DNA of 64,000 bases from Streblospio benedicti (Eukaryota > Annelida > Polychaeta > Spionida > Spionidae). The notes beneath the pieces are model-generated. The model searched no databases, was not told where the DNA came from, and was given only the letters and a program-made list of their open reading frames with translations. This document shows positions 48,901 through 64,000 of this stretch, piece after piece (the stretch's first letter is position 1; each line of letters starts with the position of its first letter). The stretch covers positions 7,239,132-7,303,131 of the forward strand of contig CM032660.1 in NCBI GenBank assembly GCA_019095985.1, read 5' to 3'. The position numbers were made by a program, and so were the translations under genes.

Positions 48901-51387
48901 ATGCAGCTATAAATAAATTCATACCATTTCATTTGCTATTGCAATTTCACACTAAATCATTACACATTGTTTTAAGTTAGATGATTAAATTCAAACTTAA
49001 GTTAAAACGTCAAGTAAAAATGTGTGAAACCCAAAATTAGTTTATACAAATAAAAAATTGAGTAAAAAGAACTCCTTTAACAAATGTAAACAACTGTTCA
49101 TATCATAAATGGTAGAGGGAATCATACATTACCATGATACCAACATGATTTTGAGAGCATCCACCAAATTTAGAATGATATTCTACGGTACAATCCCTAC
49201 ATTTAACATGATAACAATTACATTGATATACATGTACATGTACAAAGTACCACATGTATATAGAGCAGTGGTCTTGCTGCCAAAAATAGTTTATTATAAA
49301 ACAAATAAAAAATGTTACTTGCCAACCACCAGTGCTTTAATACAACAAAATATAGCGTTAGTAATGACGTGAGCATTATATGCCGCAGATCCACTTTAAA
49401 AAAATTGCTATGTTAATTTGATGTTTGTTTTCTCAATCCTCAAATATACACACTAACACTAATTGCTATGTTACAATCCTTATGATCGCTAACACATTCC
49501 ATATAGCGTGTAATTATATCATTTTCAAAATTTCAAATGTAAGTCATATACTTTATAATAATGACATATGCATACTTACTTGAATAAATATTCTGAGATC
49601 ACTTATCATTTCAACAATGGTAACCAATAAAACATTCTTCACAATAGTATTACATCCTTGACACCAAATGATCAGTTACGATACGATGTCAATATAGTAC
49701 TGTAAAACATACCCTTAATTATCAGCAGCTTGATTTTGATTATGAAACTATGACTTGTGACCTACATGTAGGGTAAAAATGATTTGGTGAAATTCATGAA
49801 CAGATTTTTTTGGGGGAAAAAACATCAATGTTAGGTTCAAACTTGCAAATTAAGAACATGGTAATTCAAAATAGATCTTTGGTGCATAAAAATCTGACTA
49901 AAAATCACCAAACAAAACATTTCTGCACTGGACATCATTATCTCAAGGCAATGTGACCAAAAATGGAAACAAATTTCTACTATCAAATATAAAATGTCCT
50001 TAACTTCCATCTCTGATCACATTTGATTCATGCCACTGTACACCATACTTATGAACGCCCACATCTATAATTTCTTAAGCTCGGTTAATCCATCAAATTT
50101 TGCTATCCTTCATGATAATCTAGATTGCTATTTTTTGAAAATATAAAACCGAATGAAGAGATTTACATGTACAGGTAATTAGTTTCAAATAAGCACTATT
50201 GTTAAAAAGGATTAATTTTGCTTATGAAAAAGCTCTATAAAGCACAGCTTAATAAGACAATAGTTCTGTAAATTTATCAAAAATAGATAGCAATATCTGA
50301 ACTCACAACACTAAAGCCCAAAAATCTTTCAACACATTATTAGAGCAAACAGTAGTGATAACTGACTATGTTAAAGTGACTAGATTAGTTATGAAATGCT
50401 TTTAGCACAATTTTACTCACACAGCTATTCTCATCTAACTGCATCAGAACTTAAAAAATAAATGACTAAATCGTCTGAATATCCTGCCTCTAAAACGGTA
50501 AACTTTCAACAAAAAACTTTGAGGCAAGAGATCTGACAACAAATTTTGATTGAACTGGCTTCAGGGTACATGTTATGTACTATCGTACATGTTATGTACT
50601 ATCAACAAACTTGCAAAGATCTTTCAAAACTGGATCTGGATATCTTATAACAATTATTATGGAATGGTTATGATAAATGGAATGATGCTTTCAAGTACAA
50701 TAAAATGAACTGTATGTGAATGCAAAAAATATACAAATGAGGTTATTGTACTGTTTTTCCATATCATTGAAAAATCTCCAGTAAAATACAATCTATTTGT
50801 ATAGAATGGAATGTTTGAAACAAATAACTGGAAAAAAATCAAAATTCACATGACTAAACGTTTTCTCGACCAGTGTGGCTAAATTCTTTGATATTTTAGA
50901 TTAAACATGATTTTACATCCATTAACAAAAATTGAAAATCTGTAAGTCTACAGATTCTTTTGAAAACAGAAACAAAAACCATGCTGTATAAATCATGATT
51001 TTTTCTTTCTTTGCAAATCTCTTGTATCTAGCTTATTGGCTATTTTAGTATCTCCATGACTTTTACAATCACCTTATAAAAGCATATTCCACATTTGAAG
51101 TCATAAAGGAAGCAACAACCATTGATGAAATATTCCCAATTGAGCACTGTGTTTTAAGTGTTAATTCTTCTGAACGTTTCAGAAACACAATAAAAAACAA
51201 AATCGCTGCGTTTAGAGTTTCTGCATCATAAACTGTGCTGGTTGGTTGACCATTTCATGTCCTGAGCAAACAAAAAATTAACGTCACCAAATAGCAAATT
51301 TGAACATCTGACTTATATTTCTGTCCAAAAATGTGGGACGAATCTAATCATCTCTAGTTTTTTAGGGTAAATATTTTATTATAGAGA

Positions 51388-61020
<9,633 letters not shown>

Positions 61021-61129
61021 CTTTATTACTGATAATTATGCCATCTACAGTTTTAAATACAGAAATATTAGCATTATCCGCTTTAAATGATGTACTGCTG
61101 TCAACACAAATGGCGCTGTCCACACGTGG

Positions 61130-61660
61130 GGTAAAATATTTACGCCAATGGCACGTGGTTCAAACCACTAGCTCCGCCCACTTAATTAACTGTGGTCTTG
61201 TGGCAAGGCGCTGTAAATCTATCACAGAAAGCAGAAATTGCAGAACATCTGATCGAGATGCTACTGCACATGACAATACCTGATACCCGTGAAGACCAAA
61301 AAACAACAACAACAAGATAAAACCAATAACAAGCAATCATGCCCAATTTTTGTTTTAAGTGAACACCCCCTATGCCCTCACCCCAAACACTACTCACACA
61401 GATCTTCAGCATCCACGCTGCCCAGACTACCCCAACTCAGCACCTATCACTGTAGCCGAGACTGTACCACTGTCCAAACAGGCACCTTCGCCCCTAGCAC
61501 CAACCACCAACTACCCATTCTGACATCACTTGTCCCTCTCCTGATGCCACACCACCTTCCCATGTCTTGCTATATATACATCCCCTCACAACTATTCAAC
61601 CACAAATATTGCATAGCAGTGGTCTACAGCATGCCGTCCAAAAGGCAAGTAGGAACTGAT
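61130..61660. repeat. GC-richer interspersed repeat
   Basis: C-rich sequence (for example 'accaaccaccaactaccca') preceded by an AAC microsatellite and by 'gtggcaaggcgctgtaaatc', a phrase like those near the 3' ends of some retroposons. An open frame crosses it but has the composition of chance C-rich sequence. Unclassified. Confidence 0.4.
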
Positions 61661-62813
61661 ACATGAGCAAAAACCTACCTGAGTTCATGTCTGAATATTA
61701 ACTATATTTGTTCAGCAGATGACAATGCCAGATTCTTAGTTCAATAAATAAGAGCATCACCAGTCCATCCCAAATTAGCAAAAGAGAACAATATTTTAAC
61801 AATAATAACTGACCGGTTCCAATATTGCATTCCACATATGACAGTGAAAAGTGTTTACATACATTACTGATAAGAAATACACATGTAAATGTGGCATGTT
61901 GGTTATTCAGCAAAATCAGAATCGGTACCTTATTGTTTGCTTCGTTTTTGCAAAATGGTGCCACTATCTCGATACCCGTCGCTTAAAGCTGGCATTCTCA
62001 TACAAAATTATTCTTTTTTTATCATTTCCTATTTCCGAGGATTTATATTGGTCTTTTAAAATATTCCAGGGCATATATATAGTGTTCTCAGGAGTGTTTA
62101 TCATATTATCAATTACAGTGTAGATGGCAGTGCAGATTTAAACTAAATTTTAATAACAGCCAGCTTTAAAATTTGAGCTTTGTTAATTGGTAGACATCTA
62201 CTGGTTTAATGAACAGTAGCTAGGTAAAGGTGTGTGTGGTGATGGCTATTGAAACATCGGGCAAAATTCTTATGCTTATGATTTTTTATGAGATTATATT
62301 TGTGGTATATATTGGATACATCAATCAGATTCACAACACAGACAATCCATGCATGCTGCTTATTTCATTCAAACTGTATAGAATGTGATATATCCTTTAT
62401 TGTTAAACATTTCTTTGCCTACGTTTCCCGATCTCGCATTTTGTCAAATTGTCGTGTAGTTCATGTACAGTGCATTTTCAAAGGGGTGTTTTGTCATCAC
62501 ACATTGCTGATTTGGCTCAATAACCTAATTTAGGATTCCATTCAATTCAAGGGCCACAGTATAGATCCTACATAGTTAAAGATACGGTGTCCAAAAAGAT
62601 TATATGGAGCCACTAAATGTAACTTTTGTGCGTAGGAGAAAAAATATGGTGCACCAGATCGATTGTGCGTGTGATTTTTAATAATGAATCATAGAAATTG
62701 TGTTTATCTTATGAAAATATGAGTTAGATCTAGTGACGCATTATTTTGACATCTAAAACATATTGTTGGTTCAATAATATCTGTGCTACAATATGCTTTA
62801 AACAAAAATATAG

Positions 62814-63230
62814 GCATCCTCAATTGCTCAGTGGTTAGCGCGCACGACCTGAAAACGTGATTTGCCTGCATCGCAAGTTCACGCCCCTGTCATGGTAGAC
62901 AGAGTGTCACCAAAACCGTCACATCGTGCGTCTGTTACTGAGTAGCTGATTTCCACCGAGCATGTCGCCACAGTACAGTGTTACTACTAGACGGTGGCAA
63001 CGCCAAGCGGGAGGTTCAGAAGCCTCGTTAAAACGTGTGCCCCATGTAGAGGACAGTCCCCCTCTGCACGTAAAAGAAATCACCTAGTTTGAAAACAATA
63101 GCTAGTGTGATCCCTCCACTGCGAGGCTCAATTGGTTACCTAGCCTGCTGCTGGACGTCCATGTACTAACACCACGTGGCCTCCCTCTGCTATAATCATC
63201 AAAACTGATGGGATGGCTGTGGAGTATTCC
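62814..63230 (+). repeat. SINE, third family (copy B)
   Basis: It begins with a tRNA-like head: 'gctcagtggttagcgcg' resembles an A box and 'gcaagttcacgcc' a weak B box. The same body as 45406-45806 (opposite orientation) follows. It is followed within about 30 bases by GT and G runs. It is about 500 bases upstream of TPX2. Confidence 0.65.
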
Positions 63231-63733
63231 CACAAATTCTCAAAAAAAAGGGTGGGGTGTGTGTGTGTGTGGGGGGGGGGATGAGTGCACCGTGTGCACT
63301 GCTCTCTACTTAGTATGATGAGCATATAACATTAGCAAATGGTAAGAAGTTAAAATATTGAATGAGGTGAGCCATTTAATTAATCAGGGGAATGCGATTG
63401 GATATCATTCATGATTAAAAAAAAAAACAAAATATAACAAAAAACAAACATGAAACAGGTTTCAATTAGTAATACTCTCTAAAACAAGACTAGGAAGCAT
63501 ATTGAAACTGAGCCACAACACAACGCAAACACAGAACCGCAAAATCATAATGCACTAGGTAATAAGGTATGAACGTTTTGTTACTATTTCGAGATATTTT
63601 ACGTCACATAACTAACGGAAGTTGCGTTACATTTAAATTTTAAAAGTTAGCCGGGAAAACGGAAAATATAAACATCAAGTAAATAGTGTTTTTATGGCTC
63701 ATATGCTTATGTTGTGATCATCATTAGATCAAC

Positions 63734-64000
63734 ATGGCAGATACAAACTCTGTATTTGATAGTTATGAATTTAATGCACCACAGTTCGTAGATTTCCAGC
63801 ACATTGATAAAGGGTTAGACGATGAAAACGTCGATGACTATTTCAACTTTGATCACGAAGCAGGAGGCCAGCCCGTCGCCTTAGCAGAAAGCTTTTCTGA
63901 ATTAATAGATAATCATGAAGATGCGTCTCCCAATCTCAAAACATCATCATCCAGGCCAAATACGCCTAAACGGTCGGAGACTCCGCGCAGAAAAACACCC
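63734..64000 (+). CDS. TPX2: TPX2 N-terminus, 3' partial (first 89 codons)
   Basis: TPX2 is the spindle assembly factor that activates Aurora A and nucleates microtubules. The frame opens MADTNSVFDSYEFNAPQFVD and stays open to the window edge. YEFNAPQFVDFQHID followed by DDENVDDYF matches the Aurora A-binding N-terminus of human TPX2 (YSYDAPSDFINFSSLD, then QNIDSWF). This includes the two aromatic positions that dock on Aurora A and the acidic-aromatic second segment. A Ser/Pro/Lys-rich tail (RPNTPKRSETPRRKTP) follows, fitting CDK-type sites. The ATG is the first in frame, preceded by AACATGG, a fair Kozak context. Only the N-terminal motif supports the name, because the TPX2 repeats lie outside the window. 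Confidence 0.8.
   Translation, partial: MADTNSVFDSYEFNAPQFVDFQHIDKGLDDENVDDYFNFDHEAGGQPVALAESFSELIDNHEDASPNLKTSSSRPNTPKRSETPRRKTP

Larger units (their letters stand above)
45009..51387. other. Whirlin 3' region and tail-to-tail spacer to ZMYND19
   Basis: No further coding exon is supported. AATAAA hexamers at 45260-45265 and 47576-47581 are candidate whirlin polyadenylation signals. If the second is used, the 3' UTR is about 2.6 kb and contains the SINE at 45406-45806 and the tRNA-like sequence at 45862-45955. From about 47640 to 51387 the sequence is AT-rich, probably including ZMYND19 3' UTR. For ZMYND19, a minus-strand AATAAA lies only 7 bases past the stop (51375-51380). A short tandem duplication of 'gtacatgttatgtactatc' lies near 50566-50602. 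Confidence 0.5.
61021..63733. other. Divergent intergenic spacer ZMYND19 / TPX2
   Basis: The two start codons are 2.7 kb apart, head to head, so both promoters should lie here. Contents: a GC-richer repeat-like block (about 61130-61660, with an AAC run at 61302), a SINE (62814-63230), a GT run and a G run near 63257-63280, and otherwise AT-rich sequence. No TATA box or coding exon is convincing. Confidence 0.55.

Noticed and set aside
61289-61666. Plus-strand 125-codon frame as a small gene
   Set aside because: C-rich chance composition inside a repeat-like block next to an AAC microsatellite. No domain, no splice logic.

Overview
Animal nuclear DNA: AT-rich, intron-rich, with genes spread over many small exons, long introns and many small transposons and SINEs. 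The gene set (AKNA, whirlin, a LARGE/B4GAT1-type glycosyltransferase, ZMYND19, TPX2), the deep divergence from vertebrate sequences and the repeat types fit an invertebrate, probably a marine invertebrate such as a non-vertebrate deuterostome. I cannot name the species. One 100-N assembly gap lies at 11738-11837.

Layout. (1) 63-12930, minus strand: an AKNA orthologue in at least 26 exons, running off the left edge. (2) 12931-15845: spacer between two divergent starts. (3) 15846-45008, plus strand: a complete whirlin (WHRN) gene in 20 exons, predicted 1284 aa, with HHD1, PDZ1, PDZ2, HHD2, a long disordered exon and PDZ3. (4) Inside the 15.7 kb third intron of whirlin, on the opposite strand (21961-33585): a nested type II membrane glycosyltransferase of the LARGE/B4GAT1 kind. 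(5) 45009-51387: whirlin 3' region and tail-to-tail spacer with SINE insertions. (6) 51388-61020, minus strand: complete ZMYND19 in 7 exons, 239 aa. (7) 61021-63733: spacer with repeats. (8) 63734-64000, plus strand: the first 89 codons of TPX2, cut by the right edge.

The exon chains were built by reading splice sites and checking phase. The phase closes along the whole of whirlin, ZMYND19 and AKNA exons 2-26. It does not close between AKNA exons 1 and 2, so an exon is probably missing there. The genes do not form an operon. AKNA (centrosome) and TPX2 (spindle) are microtubule regulators, whirlin is an actin-protrusion and cilium scaffold, and ZMYND19 is a receptor- and cytoskeleton-linked adaptor. 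AKNA and WHRN are also neighbours in human 9q32, so their linkage looks ancient.

Repeats include a TA-flanked MITE family with six copies, a 797 bp Tigger/pogo-like element, a foldback element, a long-TIR element with another MITE nested inside it, hAT-like and Harbinger-like elements, an inverted Penelope-like fragment, a LINE 3' fragment and several tRNA-derived SINEs. The most interesting points are the nested glycosyltransferase with a shrunken first catalytic domain, the HNH-endonuclease-like look of the ZMYND19 N-terminal half, and the AKNA-WHRN linkage. I saw no prokaryotic feature, CRISPR array or retroviral or Polinton-type element.
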